The translations under genes and the position numbers were made by a program. Of a stretch of 64,000 nt of DNA, positions 43,672 through 53,625 are shown in pieces. This DNA comes from an uncultured Eubacteriales bacterium (GTDB lineage Bacteria > Bacillota > Clostridia > Oscillospirales > CAG-272), in assembly GCA_934432725.1 (NCBI GenBank), contig CAKRZE010000013.1, positions 9,520 to 73,519 on the forward strand. Direction: 5' to 3'. The notes below the pieces were generated by a model that was given only the letters and a program-made list of their open reading frames with translations, ran no database searches and was not told the DNA's origin. Each line of letters begins with the position of its first letter. The first letter of the stretch is position 1.

Positions 43672-44565
43672 TTATTTTTTGATCAGCGTGAGCAGATAAT
43701 GTCCCGTATTGTTTTGTGAAATACTGACCATTTTATAATCTTTGGTCGGTAAGAGAATGATTTCCGTTTGTTCCGGACAGGTTACAAGCAGGTAAGAGCC
43801 GAAGGAGTAGAATCCTCCGTCAGAGAACAGGTCTGTGTATTCCTCCAGCGTCAGCTTACTGCGGTGCATGATTTCCGCATGGGGCTGACCCACATAGCGG
43901 ATGTGCCACGGTTCATAGGGAATGCCGGTCAGGCTGCTTTTTCCCTCGGGATACCGAATGATAAATCCATATTTCCAGGCATTCTGGCTGACATAGGTTC
44001 CCGCCTCCGATTTGAGAAAGGCTCGTCCGGCAAAGCCTCTGACATAAACATCCAGTGCCAGCCCGGTCTGATGCTCGCTGGCACCAACCTGTGCGGCAGT
44101 GTCTCCTTCCTTTTGGAGAATTGCCGCCTGCTCCTCTGCCGTGCGGTAGGAGCTTGAAATATAGAGCTTTTGCCCGCAGTCCTTCAATACGGCATCGGAC
44201 AGATTGCCGAATGCCTCGGTTGCACTGCGGTTCATCATGACTCCGCTTGAGCGGTATTCGGCAAGCTCTGCGGAAAATGAATCGGAAATCGGATGGTCCC
44301 GGTTGATCAGCATGCCGGATTGCGTGCCGTATTCCTCAAGAAGCTCCGAAACCGCGCAGAAGGATAGCCTGGACGGATCAAAGGAGGCTTCTTTTTTCAG
44401 AATATTGGTTTCCGGTTTCCGCAGCTTTTCAGAAAGCCTGTATCGGAAATCCGGCCTTCCGGCGACAATGATCAGTGTGGAGAAGGTCAGAAAGGAGAGC
44501 AGCAGAAGCAGGAGCGCTCCGAAGCTGACGGCTATTTTCTTGATTTTTTTCATGACATGTTTCAC
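43672..44565 (-). CDS. Membrane-anchored D-alanyl-D-alanine carboxypeptidase (M15B, VanY-like)
   Basis: 297 residues from GTG 44565 (AGGAAGGA upstream). One N-terminal membrane segment (AVSFGALLLLLLSFLTFSTL). Catalytic domain ~residues 110-240 with SSYRTAEEQ, the zinc motif ASEHQTGLALDV and EPWHIRYVG. Such enzymes trim the terminal D-Ala of peptidoglycan stems. There are no vanHAX genes nearby, so this is likely general wall maintenance. An extra ~60-residue C-terminal beta segment follows the domain. Confidence 0.88.
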   Translation of the reverse strand: MKHVMKKIKKIAVSFGALLLLLLSFLTFSTLIIVAGRPDFRYRLSEKLRKPETNILKKEASFDPSRLSFCAVSELLEEYGTQSGMLINRDHPISDSFSAELAEYRSSGVMMNRSATEAFGNLSDAVLKDCGQKLYISSSYRTAEEQAAILQKEGDTAAQVGASEHQTGLALDVYVRGFAGRAFLKSEAGTYVSQNAWKYGFIIRYPEGKSSLTGIPYEPWHIRYVGQPHAEIMHRSKLTLEEYTDLFSDGGFYSFGSYLLVTCPEQTEIILLPTKDYKMVSISQNNTGHYLLTLIKK

Positions 44566-44740
44566 ATTCCTTCCTGCATGGCAGGATCAGCGCAGCTATG
44601 GCAGCTTTCGCAGTGTCTGTTTCAAAAGACGAAAAAGCCTGGCAGAATGTTCCGCACCGTGGGCTGCCATTTCGGAAATGCTCCGGATTTCGGACCGGAA
44701 GACGGAAAAATGGACAGGCGGCGCGGATAGTTACAGCGGA

Positions 44741-47512
44741 TTATCTGTTGCGAATTGCGTCAATCGGGCGCTTGGCAGCGATTTTTCTGACCGGGAGGAA
44801 GCTTGCGATTGCCGCAACCGCTATGCTGACCGCAAGAAGCAGTGCAAGCTGGCGGATGCCAAAATTCAGGATTGTGATGAGAAGTCCTGTTTCGGAGCGG
44901 ATAACAGCGTTGATGCAAAGCGTAATGGCAAGCGTGCCGATCGATGAGAGAACGAAGTTGATCATGGCAATGATGAAGCTTTCGGAGAAGAAGATCCGGA
45001 ACACGTCATTGCTTCTGGAGCCGATGGCGCGGAGAATACCGATCTCCTGCTTTTTATAGGAGATGCTGGTTGCGATGAAGTTAGCCATCAGAATCGAGGC
45101 GAACACCGCAAAGAAGAGACCGATATACAGGAACACCTTTGCGACCGAGGTCAGTACGTTCTGCACGGTATCAAGCTCATAGGTGACGGAGTTCTGAAGT
45201 GCATATCTGACATCGCCATCATTGTTGTAGGCGTATTTGACAAGCGCTCCGATCTCCGCCCGGTTCTTCGGCATAGCGCCCACAGCGTGTGTATAGATGC
45301 CGGAGGCATCCAGTCCGAAGGTGCTGAATGTATCGTTGTCTACAATGACCAGACTGTTGCAATCCGGATAATCCTCGGACGAAATGATTCCGGCAATGCG
45401 AATCTCATCATCCCCATAGGAAAGTCCGGCGGTGTATACGCTGAAGTTGAGGTTTTTCAGGGTATCTGTAATTTTGCTGTCCAATGCATCTCCGTCCGGT
45501 GATGTTTCGGAAAAATCCATATCCCATATGAGCATGGTCACGAGGTCCGAGGAGATCAGGATCTCATTTTTCTCAAGGGAGGTTTTTCCGGGATTCAGCC
45601 ACTTGATCTCTTTGCCGGAAAGGTTCTGAAGGGTTCCGACATTCATAGGCTGAAAACCGCCGGTCTCGCAGGTATAGTACAGGTAAAAATCATTGTCGCT
45701 TGTGACAAAACCGGGGCGATTCCGGATCAGCCCGCTTACATGCCCCTCTCCGACGAACGCGATGGCATCCATGCCATAGCGAACGGCGTTCTGAAGCTCG
45801 GTGAACAGTGCATAGCGAATCAGGGAATCGGAGGTGGCTTCGTTTTCAACCGCAACGGTCAGAGGAAGGAAGCGATCTATGTCAAAGCCGGTATCGATCA
45901 CGCCGGTGACGGTATAATCCGTGCCGGAAAGCCGGATCGTTTTGCCGATGAGGTCGTTATATGTTTTGATATTCGTATAGGCGGGGTTCAAATCGATGCT
46001 GTCATTGTCCGGAGCGGGGCACCAGGACGCTTTTTCAAACGTGGCATAAATATACTTGCTGACAGCGATTTCATTTGAGCTTCCATCGGGCAGTCTGCCG
46101 GCAAGGAGTGTGTAGCCGAACTGTTCAACATCGGAAGCGGTCAGCTCGGATAAGCCGGTAAACGATGACATAAAAATGTTATAATTTGTTTCGGTCAGCT
46201 TAGCGTCCCGGTTGATCTGGCTGCCGAAGCCAAGCCCGTCTGAGGAGGACGGAATATAAACGCCCTTGACATGAATGCCGGTGTCCTTTTCAATGGCGGC
46301 AAGCTCCTGATCGGTCAGCCTTCCGCCGTTTCTCCAGAAGTAGCTCTCCTCTGAATCATTCATCCGGATCTTGACCTTTTTCTGCAGGGAGACATAGTTG
46401 ATTTCAGAATCGATGAGCGATTGCGTGCAGGCGCGGATATGATTGTAGGAGCCGAAGGTATCGGTCAGACCGAACAGCGTAAAGGCAATGCAGGAAAGCA
46501 GGATGGTGAAAACCAGCTTGATCTTTTTATGCTTCAGACCGTCGGCGCCGATGCGGAAGGCTGATTTCAGGGGCAGCTTGGATCGGATCAGGCGGAATGG
46601 CGTGCTGCTGCGGTCGCTGATTGCGGCAGTGTCGGTCGGAGCAAAGCGGCTCCTTACGTTTTGTCCCGCATTGACGGTAAGGGTGAGCGGCTGATTTGCT
46701 CCGAGACTGTCAATATACGAATTGATTCTGACGCGGTCCTCCTCGGTCAGATGATAGGCGGCGGGAATCTCTACTGTGTTTTCCCGGAAGGTCAGGGAAT
46801 CGCGCTCTGTCTGCTCTTCGGCGGGGATGCTTTCTGCCGCTGCGGCGGTCACATCGCGGATGACTCTTCCGTCAGAGAGCTCAATGATGCGGTCGGCATA
46901 CTTTTCCGCAAACTCACGGTCATGTGAGACTACGATGACCAGCTTGTTTTCGGAGAGCTTTTTCAGTGTGTTCAGCACCTGCTTTCCGGTTGCGGAGTCC
47001 AGAGCGCCCGTCGGCTCGTCTGCCATGATGATTTCCGGGTTTTTGACCAGCGCACGTGCAATGGCAACCCGCTGCTTCTGACCGCCGGACAGCTCATTCG
47101 GTTTTCTGTTTCCGTAGCCTGCCAGATCAACCTCGGAAAGGATTCTGTTGATCTGCTCATCGGTTGCCTTTTTTCCCTGAAGCTCAATGGCAAGCGCGAC
47201 GTTGGCACCGACACTGAATTCCTCCAGAATGTTATATTCCTGAAAAATAAATCCGACATACGTATTGCGGTAGGAATCAAAATGCTGCTGTCTGAATTTC
47301 GCGGAGGAAACGCCTTTGATAATAATTTCTCCGCTGTCATAACGGTCAAGACCGCCGAGCACGTTCAGAAGTGTGGATTTTCCGCTTCCGGACTTTCCGA
47401 GCAGGAAAACCATGCCGTGATCCGGAAAGCGAAGGCTGACCTGATCCAGCGCTTTGACCGGAACGCCCTTTTTGGGCTTATAGGTTTTGCATAATTTTTT
47501 TGTTTCCAGCAT
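44741..47512 (-). CDS. ABC transporter, ATPase fused to FtsX/MacB-type permease
   Basis: 923 residues. N-terminal ATPase (~1-230): Walker A GKSGSGKSTLLN, signature LSGGQKQR, Walker B IIMADEPTGALDS. Then a linker and a permease with one helix at ~330 (KLVFTILLSCIAFTLFG), a large extracytoplasmic domain and three C-terminal helices (VFLYIGLFFAVFASILMANF onward). Firmicute relatives act in peptide efflux, bacteriocin resistance or wall signalling. GGAGG precedes the ATG. It stands alone behind a consensus promoter with a YtrA-like inverted repeat; the regulator gene is not adjacent in this window. Confidence 0.9.
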   Translation of the reverse strand: MLETKKLCKTYKPKKGVPVKALDQVSLRFPDHGMVFLLGKSGSGKSTLLNVLGGLDRYDSGEIIIKGVSSAKFRQQHFDSYRNTYVGFIFQEYNILEEFSVGANVALAIELQGKKATDEQINRILSEVDLAGYGNRKPNELSGGQKQRVAIARALVKNPEIIMADEPTGALDSATGKQVLNTLKKLSENKLVIVVSHDREFAEKYADRIIELSDGRVIRDVTAAAAESIPAEEQTERDSLTFRENTVEIPAAYHLTEEDRVRINSYIDSLGANQPLTLTVNAGQNVRSRFAPTDTAAISDRSSTPFRLIRSKLPLKSAFRIGADGLKHKKIKLVFTILLSCIAFTLFGLTDTFGSYNHIRACTQSLIDSEINYVSLQKKVKIRMNDSEESYFWRNGGRLTDQELAAIEKDTGIHVKGVYIPSSSDGLGFGSQINRDAKLTETNYNIFMSSFTGLSELTASDVEQFGYTLLAGRLPDGSSNEIAVSKYIYATFEKASWCPAPDNDSIDLNPAYTNIKTYNDLIGKTIRLSGTDYTVTGVIDTGFDIDRFLPLTVAVENEATSDSLIRYALFTELQNAVRYGMDAIAFVGEGHVSGLIRNRPGFVTSDNDFYLYYTCETGGFQPMNVGTLQNLSGKEIKWLNPGKTSLEKNEILISSDLVTMLIWDMDFSETSPDGDALDSKITDTLKNLNFSVYTAGLSYGDDEIRIAGIISSEDYPDCNSLVIVDNDTFSTFGLDASGIYTHAVGAMPKNRAEIGALVKYAYNNDGDVRYALQNSVTYELDTVQNVLTSVAKVFLYIGLFFAVFASILMANFIATSISYKKQEIGILRAIGSRSNDVFRIFFSESFIIAMINFVLSSIGTLAITLCINAVIRSETGLLITILNFGIRQLALLLAVSIAVAAIASFLPVRKIAAKRPIDAIRNR

Positions 47513-47529
47513 GACATTGCCTCCAATGT

Positions 47530-47581
47530 GTACTATTCATATTAGTACAGTTATTATATCATGGGATATCAGGTTTGTCAA
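47530..47581 (-). promoter_or_regulatory. Promoter and GntR/YtrA-like operator of the ABC transporter
   Basis: Minus strand TTGACA (47576-47581), 17-bp spacer, TATAAT (47553-47558). Overlapping the start region is the inverted repeat GTACTA-N7-TAGTAC (47530-47548), similar to sites of YtrA-type GntR repressors that control cell-envelope ABC transporters. Confidence 0.75.
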
Positions 47582-47803
47582 GCATATTTTAGAAGGAAGA
47601 GAGAAAAGAATACATTTGTTTTGCCGTGCGGGGCTGAGGAGACCGCGCGGGAACGGGAAGGGAGGGTTGGCAGGCGGGGCGGACAGGGGGCGTTCATTCT
47701 GCATAAACCGGTGCGAAGCCGTAAGGTCCGGCTTTCGGCTGCCGTTTATATGCTGCTTCGGAAGCGGCGCTTGCCCTCTTGCGTTAAAACGGGCACAGAA
47801 AAC

Positions 47804-47835
47804 GAAATCCGCACGATCATGACCGTGCGGATTTC
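47804..47835 (-). terminator. Terminator of the rpsO-pnp operon
   Basis: Perfect 12-bp stem GAAATCCGCACG/CGTGCGGATTTC with 8-nt loop, about 40 nt after the pnp stop codon; GTTTTC follows on the minus strand. Confidence 0.8.
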
Positions 47836-47872
47836 GGATGAGTGACGTTCGGGATTCTTACCGGTCGGTCAT

Positions 47873-50038
47873 TCAGATATTTTTGTTGCGGTTGAAGGGT
47901 CTGCGCGGACGCACGATGGTTTCGCCCTCCGGAGCCATGCCCTCGGGGCGGGGCAGTGCATCTTTTCTGGAGAGATTCATTCTGCCTTTTTCATCGATTC
48001 CGAGGTATTTGACCATCATGGTGTCGCCGACCTGACAGATGTCTTCCACCTTTTCCACGCGCTTGAAGTCCAGCTTGGAAATATGGACCATGCCTTCCTT
48101 GCCGGGAGCAAATTCCACAAAAGCGCCGATCGGAATGATTCTTGTGACCTTTCCGGTGTAGATCGCGCCGACCTCCGGCTCAAATACGATATTGTTGATC
48201 ATCTGCTGAGCCAGAAGACCGCTTTCCGGATTGACGGCGGCAATAAAGATGGAGCCGTCCTCTTCGATATCGATCTTTGCACCGGTTTCGGCGGTAATCT
48301 TCTGAATGACCTTTCCGCCTGCACCGATGACCTCACGGATCTTGTCCGGATTGATCTTCATGGAGATCATCTTGGGTGCGTACTTGGAAACCTCTGCGCG
48401 CGGTGCAGGAATTGCCTTCAGAAGCACTTCGTCAATGATATAATCACGACCCTTATGGGTTGTTTCAAGAGCCGCCTTGATGATTTCAGGCGTCAGACCG
48501 TCAATTTTCAGGTCCATCTGGATGGAGGTGATGCCCTTGTGCGTTCCGGCAACCTTAAAGTCCATGTCGCCGTAGAAATCCTCCAGACCCTGAATGTCGA
48601 TCATTGTGGTCCAGCTTCCGTCCTCTTCGGTGATCAGACCGCAGGAAATTCCCGCAACGGGAGCCTTGATCGGAACGCCGGCAGCCATCAGGGCAAGCGT
48701 GGAGCCGCAGACAGAGCCCTGGGACGTGGAGCCGTTGGAGGAAACAACCTCGGAAACGCAGCGGATGGCATACGGGAATTCCTCCACAGAAGGAAGCACC
48801 GGGACAAGAGAGCGCTCTGCCAGTGCACCGTGACCGATCTCGCGTCTGCCGGGAGAGCGCGTTGCCTTTGCCTCGCCGGTAGAGTAGCCGGGCATGTTGT
48901 AGTGATGCATATAGCGCTTGGTGTCCTCTTCATCGATACCGTCCAGCATCTGTGCATCGCCGATCGGACCGAGTGTGCAGATGGTCAGGACCTGTGTCTG
49001 ACCGCGGGTGAAGAGACCGGAGCCGTGCGTGCGGGGGAGAAGGTCAACCTCCGCTGCCAGCGGACGGATCTGATCCATGCGTCTGCCGTCCACGCGCTTT
49101 TTGTCGTTGATCAGCCAGCGGCGGACAATCTTCTTCTGGATTTTATAGACAAGCTCCTCCATCTGCTGATTAATATCCGGATATTCTTCCGAGAATTTTT
49201 CGACAATGGCATCGCGGATCGGCTGCATGCGGGCATCGCGTACATTCTTGTCATCCGTATCCAAAGCGAACATGACGTCCTTTTCGCAGAATGCGAAAAC
49301 CTTGTCAAACATATCGTGATCCAGCTCGCCGGAGGGGTATGTGAACTTCGGCTTGCCGATTTCGGCAACGATTTCGTTGATAAAGACAAGAAGCTTTTTG
49401 ATTTCCTCATGTGCCAGCATGATAGCGCCGAACATGTCGTCATCGGAAACCTCTTTTGCACCGGCTTCAATCATAACGACCTTTTCGGCAGTTGCCGCAA
49501 CGGTCAGCTCCAGAACGCTCTTTTCACGCTCTGCGGAGGTCGGATTGATGACGTACTTGCCGTCCACCATACCGATAAATGCGCCGCCGATCGGACCGTT
49601 CCACGGAATATCTGAGGATGCGAGCGCAATAGACGCGCCGATCATCGCCGTGATTTCGGGAGAGCAGTCGTTGTCAACGGAAAGCACCAGAAGGTTCAGC
49701 ACAACGTCATTGCGCAGATCCTTCGGGAAAAGCGGGCGGATCGGGCGGTCAATGACCCGGGAGGTCAAAACTGCCTTTTCGGAGGGCTTTCCTTCTCTCT
49801 TGAAATAGCCGCCGGGGATCTTGCCGACTGCGTACTGACGCTCTTCAAAGTCCACGGAAAGCGGCAGGAAATCGATCCCGTCTCTGGGCTTTTTCGATGC
49901 GGTTGCCGTAGCAAGAATGACGGTATCGCCATAGCGGATCAGGCAGGAACCGTTTGCCAGTCCGGCGACCTTTCCTGTCTCAACGACCAGCGGTCTGCCG
50001 GCAAATTCATATTTGAATACCTTATAATTTTCGAACAT
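47873..50038 (-). CDS. pnp: Polyribonucleotide nucleotidyltransferase (PNPase)
   Basis: 721 residues from ATG 50038, preceded by AGGAGGAG; the longer frame to 50077 is not needed. Order: RNase PH domain 1 (~10-140), helical linker, RNase PH domain 2 (~310-460; SNGSTSQGSVCGSTLALMAAG), KH (~555-610; IREVIGAGGKVI) and S1 (~620-690). It degrades RNA 3'-5' with phosphate and trims mRNA decay products. Downstream of rpsO as in most bacteria, with a hairpin between them. Confidence 0.97.
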   Translation of the reverse strand: MFENYKVFKYEFAGRPLVVETGKVAGLANGSCLIRYGDTVILATATASKKPRDGIDFLPLSVDFEERQYAVGKIPGGYFKREGKPSEKAVLTSRVIDRPIRPLFPKDLRNDVVLNLLVLSVDNDCSPEITAMIGASIALASSDIPWNGPIGGAFIGMVDGKYVINPTSAEREKSVLELTVAATAEKVVMIEAGAKEVSDDDMFGAIMLAHEEIKKLLVFINEIVAEIGKPKFTYPSGELDHDMFDKVFAFCEKDVMFALDTDDKNVRDARMQPIRDAIVEKFSEEYPDINQQMEELVYKIQKKIVRRWLINDKKRVDGRRMDQIRPLAAEVDLLPRTHGSGLFTRGQTQVLTICTLGPIGDAQMLDGIDEEDTKRYMHHYNMPGYSTGEAKATRSPGRREIGHGALAERSLVPVLPSVEEFPYAIRCVSEVVSSNGSTSQGSVCGSTLALMAAGVPIKAPVAGISCGLITEEDGSWTTMIDIQGLEDFYGDMDFKVAGTHKGITSIQMDLKIDGLTPEIIKAALETTHKGRDYIIDEVLLKAIPAPRAEVSKYAPKMISMKINPDKIREVIGAGGKVIQKITAETGAKIDIEEDGSIFIAAVNPESGLLAQQMINNIVFEPEVGAIYTGKVTRIIPIGAFVEFAPGKEGMVHISKLDFKRVEKVEDICQVGDTMMVKYLGIDEKGRMNLSRKDALPRPEGMAPEGETIVRPRRPFNRNKNI

Positions 50039-50115
50039 TCTCTCTTTTTCTCCTCCTCTTCTTCTCAACACAAACACAAAGTCACAAAAAGCCGAAAAGT
50101 ATACCTAAACACAGG

Positions 50116-50150
50116 AATGAGGAACCGCCAAACAAGTACGATTCCTCATT
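50116..50150 (-). promoter_or_regulatory. Hairpin between rpsO and pnp
   Basis: AATGAGGAA (50116-50124) pairs perfectly with TTCCTCATT (50142-50150), 9 bp. It lies just after rpsO and ~80 nt before pnp, where E. coli carries an RNase III-processed stem that mediates pnp autocontrol. Confidence 0.6.
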
Positions 50151-50159
50151 AACAGGGAA

Positions 50160-50432
50160 TTATTTTCTCAGATTCAGCTTCTCAATGATGGCGCGGTAAC
50201 GGGCAATATCCTTTTTCTGCAGATAAGCCAGAAGGTTTCTTCTGTGGCCGACCATTTTCAGAAGGCCTCTGCCGCTGTGGTGGTCATGGGGATTCTGCTT
50301 GATGTGTGCGGTCAGGTTGTTGATTCTCGCGGTGAGAATGGCAATCTGAACCTCGGGGGAACCCGTATCGCCTTCATGAGTGGAATTTGCGGCAATGATT
50401 TCCTGCTTTTCTTCCTTTAACATATGTTTCAC
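50160..50432 (-). CDS. rpsO: 30S ribosomal protein S15
   Basis: 90 residues, full length: EGDTGSPEVQIAILTARINN, HHSGRGLLKMVGHRRNLLAYL. GAGGTGAAACAT precedes the ATG. First gene of the rpsO-pnp operon; S15 binds the central domain of 16S rRNA early in 30S assembly. Confidence 0.98.
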   Translation of the reverse strand: MKHMLKEEKQEIIAANSTHEGDTGSPEVQIAILTARINNLTAHIKQNPHDHHSGRGLLKMVGHRRNLLAYLQKKDIARYRAIIEKLNLRK

Positions 50433-50727
50433 CTCATAATTGAATTATTTGCCGGACATCTCAGTCTGGGGCGGGTGAAAACAGCGGTTGCTCTTTCTCC
50501 CCAAACCGGGCTGACGGCATAACGATGATATTATAGCACGCGGATCTGTAAATGTAAATATATTTTCATATATTTACGGAAAATTCATATTTGCCCTGTT
50601 TTTCCATCTGTGCAGAGGCTTCGTTTTTGCTTTCGGAAGCCGGAGCGCACTTTACGGGAGCCGGACGGTCGGACCCGGAAGGACCGGGATGCGCAGACTG
50701 CCGCGGGCGCCCTGACTTTTTGGATGC

Positions 50728-52224
50728 TCAGTTCAAGCCGGGGAAGTTGATCGGATTCCAGTATTTCAGGTTGGCTTCCGCCATTCTGTAATAGTCCGCG
50801 TATGCTCCCCCCGTGCCGAGCGCCGCTTCGTATGCTTCAACGGATGCGCGCCTGACGGAGTCATAGGCATCGCAGAACATATATCCGAAGTCATAGAACA
50901 GACCGCTTGTGAAGGCAAGCTCAAGCATGCCGATGCTGTCGCTGTCCCGCACACAGTCGCGCAGTGCGTGCTTCAGATACGCATCCGCGATATGACCGTA
51001 GGAGGCTGCCTGATAAGCCTGTAAAATCAGACCTGTATTCTCCGCGCTTGACATGGTGGGAATGGCTGCAAAGACTGTCTGATTTGAAGAAACAGCGGGA
51101 TATGAGGTCTGTTTTTCGCTGTTTTTCGGGATCGGGAGAATGCCCCAGTTTAAGCTTTCGTCAGCAAGCGTTTCAATTTTGTCTGCCTGTGCAATGCAGA
51201 AAACGGTTGTGTTATCCTTCAGCGGGGCAATTGGGTCCTCAGCTGACGAGGAGCCTGCAAAAACCGCACGCGCCGTTTCGATCAGGGCTTCCAGACCGGT
51301 AAGATCATCGGAGGCTGTCGGGTAGGAGCGGAAGGAGGTCTTCAGCAGGTGCTCGCCGGACGAGGCGAGCAGCAGAAGATTCCGGTCGGCATTTGCGTCA
51401 AGCACCAGACGGAGCGCTTGAGATGCGTTTTCATCGGGACTGTCTGCGGTATCCTTTGCGACCGTGAAAAACGTCTCCCACGTCCATGTGCCTGCATAGG
51501 CTTTTTTGTAAAGCGCAGCCGCATCGATTCCGTCCGCATCCTTGTTGAAAAACATGCAGTAGACCGATTCCGGGGATAGATTGCCTGCTCCGGCAGCGCC
51601 GTATGTGCAGTTGCCGGCAGACGCCTGATCGACAGCATCCTGATAGAAATAGGGGGCACTGAGGTCGATAAAGGGCAGGCTGTTCAGGTTGAAGAGCTTG
51701 GAGGTGTTGGCGTATTTGCCCAATGCGGTCTGCGGCAGCTCCATCAGATCCGCATAATAATCCCCGGAATAAACCGATTTCAGGAAATTCTGAAAGATCG
51801 TTTCTTCATCCGATGTCACAGCGAGGATGGAGATGCCGTATTTTTCCCGGATCAGCTTGTTGCGGCGCAAAAGCGCGACATCGACAAAGGAAGCCTCCTC
51901 TTCGTTTTCCACGCTCGGATTGAGGTGGTCAGCGTCCGTGCAGGCGATGATGAACGGAATATCGCCGAGCGAACGGTCGGGAAGCGCCTGTACGTATGCC
52001 TGCGCCTTTTCAAAGCTGCGTGAATCCGGGACCGGATTGACTCCGTCCGGATATTTCGGAACGGTTTCCGGCGTCTCTGTGGTTTCCGGCGTTTCGGTTC
52101 CGGCAGGAGAGGCGGTCGTTTCATCGCCGTGTCTGATGATGATCAGTCCGCATGATGACAGCAGGAGCAGGACGGATGTCAAAAGTGCTGTACACGCAAG
52201 GGTTCTTCTTTTCTGTTTTTTCAT
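50728..52224 (-). CDS. Extracellular solute-binding-like lipoprotein
   Basis: 498 residues with signal and lipobox (LLTSVLLLLSSC) and a Thr/Pro/Glu linker. The body resembles large family 1 ABC substrate-binding proteins seen in Clostridia (LLRRNKLIREKYGI, later AAIPTMSSAENTGLILQAYQ), but no permease or ATPase gene is adjacent. It starts 3 bp after the cysS stop codon without a clear ribosome site, so it is probably translated by coupling to cysS. Ligand unknown. Confidence 0.7.
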   Translation of the reverse strand: MKKQKRRTLACTALLTSVLLLLSSCGLIIIRHGDETTASPAGTETPETTETPETVPKYPDGVNPVPDSRSFEKAQAYVQALPDRSLGDIPFIIACTDADHLNPSVENEEEASFVDVALLRRNKLIREKYGISILAVTSDEETIFQNFLKSVYSGDYYADLMELPQTALGKYANTSKLFNLNSLPFIDLSAPYFYQDAVDQASAGNCTYGAAGAGNLSPESVYCMFFNKDADGIDAAALYKKAYAGTWTWETFFTVAKDTADSPDENASQALRLVLDANADRNLLLLASSGEHLLKTSFRSYPTASDDLTGLEALIETARAVFAGSSSAEDPIAPLKDNTTVFCIAQADKIETLADESLNWGILPIPKNSEKQTSYPAVSSNQTVFAAIPTMSSAENTGLILQAYQAASYGHIADAYLKHALRDCVRDSDSIGMLELAFTSGLFYDFGYMFCDAYDSVRRASVEAYEAALGTGGAYADYYRMAEANLKYWNPINFPGLN

Positions 52225-52227
52225 ATT

Positions 52228-53625
52228 TCACGATAATTTATAGGTTGTGCCCTGAGGCGTATCAATCAGCGTGATGCCGCGCGCGGCAAGGTCATTCCGG
52301 ATTCTGTCTGCTTCCGCATAGTTCTTTTCTTTTTTGGCGGCTGCACGCAGTGCGATCTGGGCGCGGATTTCCGCATCCAGGGCATCGCTTGCCTTCGGCT
52401 CCTCCGGGATTGCTTCGGGACGGTCCAGATCAAGGGCAAGGATACTGTCGCAGCGCAGGAGCAGCTTGTAAACATCGTCGGAGAGCGGCTTGCTCCGTGC
52501 GATCTCCCATGCAATGCCGAGTGCCTTCGGTACATTCAGATCGTCATTGACCGCATCCCGGAATGCCGTCTCATATTTTTCGATCCATCCGGAATCGACC
52601 GCACCGCCGGCGCCCTTGTGCTTTGCAACGGCTGCCCGCAGGTTGTTCAGCGATTTTTTTGCGCTGTCCATTGCTTCAAATGTGAAGTTCAGCTTTTGAC
52701 GGTAGTGCGAGTTGAGGCAGAGATAGCGGAAATCGAGCGGGTCATAGCCCTTTTCCTTCAGATCGGCAACCGTATAGCAGTTTCCGAGGCTCTTGGACAT
52801 TTTTCCGCCGTCCACATTCATGAATTCGCCGTGCATCCAAAAACGGACGGCGGCATGACCGAGATAGCCATAGGACTGTGCGATCTCGTTTTCGTGATGG
52901 ACCGGAATATGATCGACGCCGCCCGTGTGGATGTCGATGTATTCGCCCAGATATTTCAGTCCCATTGCCGAGCATTCAATGTGCCAGCCCGGATATCCCA
53001 TTCCCCACGGGGATTCCCACTGCATGATGTGTTCCTTCGGCGCTTTTTTCCAGAGCGCAAAATCTGCCGGATGACGCTTTTCGCTGTTGACCTCAACGCG
53101 GGCGCCGGCCTGCTGTTCCTCCAGATTCAGGCGGGAGAGTTTTCCGTAGTCCTTAAATTTTCCGATATCATAGTAAATGCCGTCCGAGGTTTCATAGGCA
53201 TACCCCTTCTCCAGCAGACCTTCGACAAAGTGAATCATTTCCGGAATGTTGTCGGTGGCGTGCGGAATGATTTCCGGCCGGGAGATGTGGAGGCTGTCAA
53301 TGTCGGAAAGAAAGACCTTTGTATAAAATGCGGCGATCTCATACGGGGATTTTTTCTGCGCCTTGGACGCCTTTTCCATCTTATCCTCTCCCGTATCGCC
53401 GTCAGAGGTGAGATGCCCCACATCGGTGATGTTCATGACATGGCGAAGCTGAAAGCCGTTCATCAAAAGGGCGCGGCGGAGTTCATCCATGAAAATATAG
53501 GTTCTCATGTTTCCGATGTGAGCGTAGCTGTATACAGTCGGACCGCAGGAATAGATTTTTACCAGATTTCCTTCGCGGGGGGTGAATTCTTCTTTGGTTC
53601 TGGTGAGTGTGTTATAAAATTTCAT
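52228..53625 (-). CDS. cysS: Cysteinyl-tRNA synthetase
   Basis: 465 residues from ATG 53625 (AGGAAGGA upstream). Class I features: YSCGPTVYSYAHIGNMRTY (HIGH box and first zinc Cys), IECSAMGLKYLG, HHENEIAQSYG (zinc-site residues) and GGKMSKSLGN (KMSKS). The C-terminal anticodon-binding helices are intact. No T-box leader was found. Shares a transcript with the following lipoprotein gene. Confidence 0.97.
   Translation of the reverse strand: MKFYNTLTRTKEEFTPREGNLVKIYSCGPTVYSYAHIGNMRTYIFMDELRRALLMNGFQLRHVMNITDVGHLTSDGDTGEDKMEKASKAQKKSPYEIAAFYTKVFLSDIDSLHISRPEIIPHATDNIPEMIHFVEGLLEKGYAYETSDGIYYDIGKFKDYGKLSRLNLEEQQAGARVEVNSEKRHPADFALWKKAPKEHIMQWESPWGMGYPGWHIECSAMGLKYLGEYIDIHTGGVDHIPVHHENEIAQSYGYLGHAAVRFWMHGEFMNVDGGKMSKSLGNCYTVADLKEKGYDPLDFRYLCLNSHYRQKLNFTFEAMDSAKKSLNNLRAAVAKHKGAGGAVDSGWIEKYETAFRDAVNDDLNVPKALGIAWEIARSKPLSDDVYKLLLRCDSILALDLDRPEAIPEEPKASDALDAEIRAQIALRAAAKKEKNYAEADRIRNDLAARGITLIDTPQGTTYKLS

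Noticed and set aside
43672..47512. VanY-like gene plus ABC transporter as a glycopeptide or bacteriocin resistance operon
   Set aside because: No vanHAX, two-component or immunity genes nearby; each gene has its own terminator or promoter.
48083..49615. 510-codon open frame antisense to pnp
   Set aside because: Shadow of the codon bias of pnp; no motif or ribosome site.
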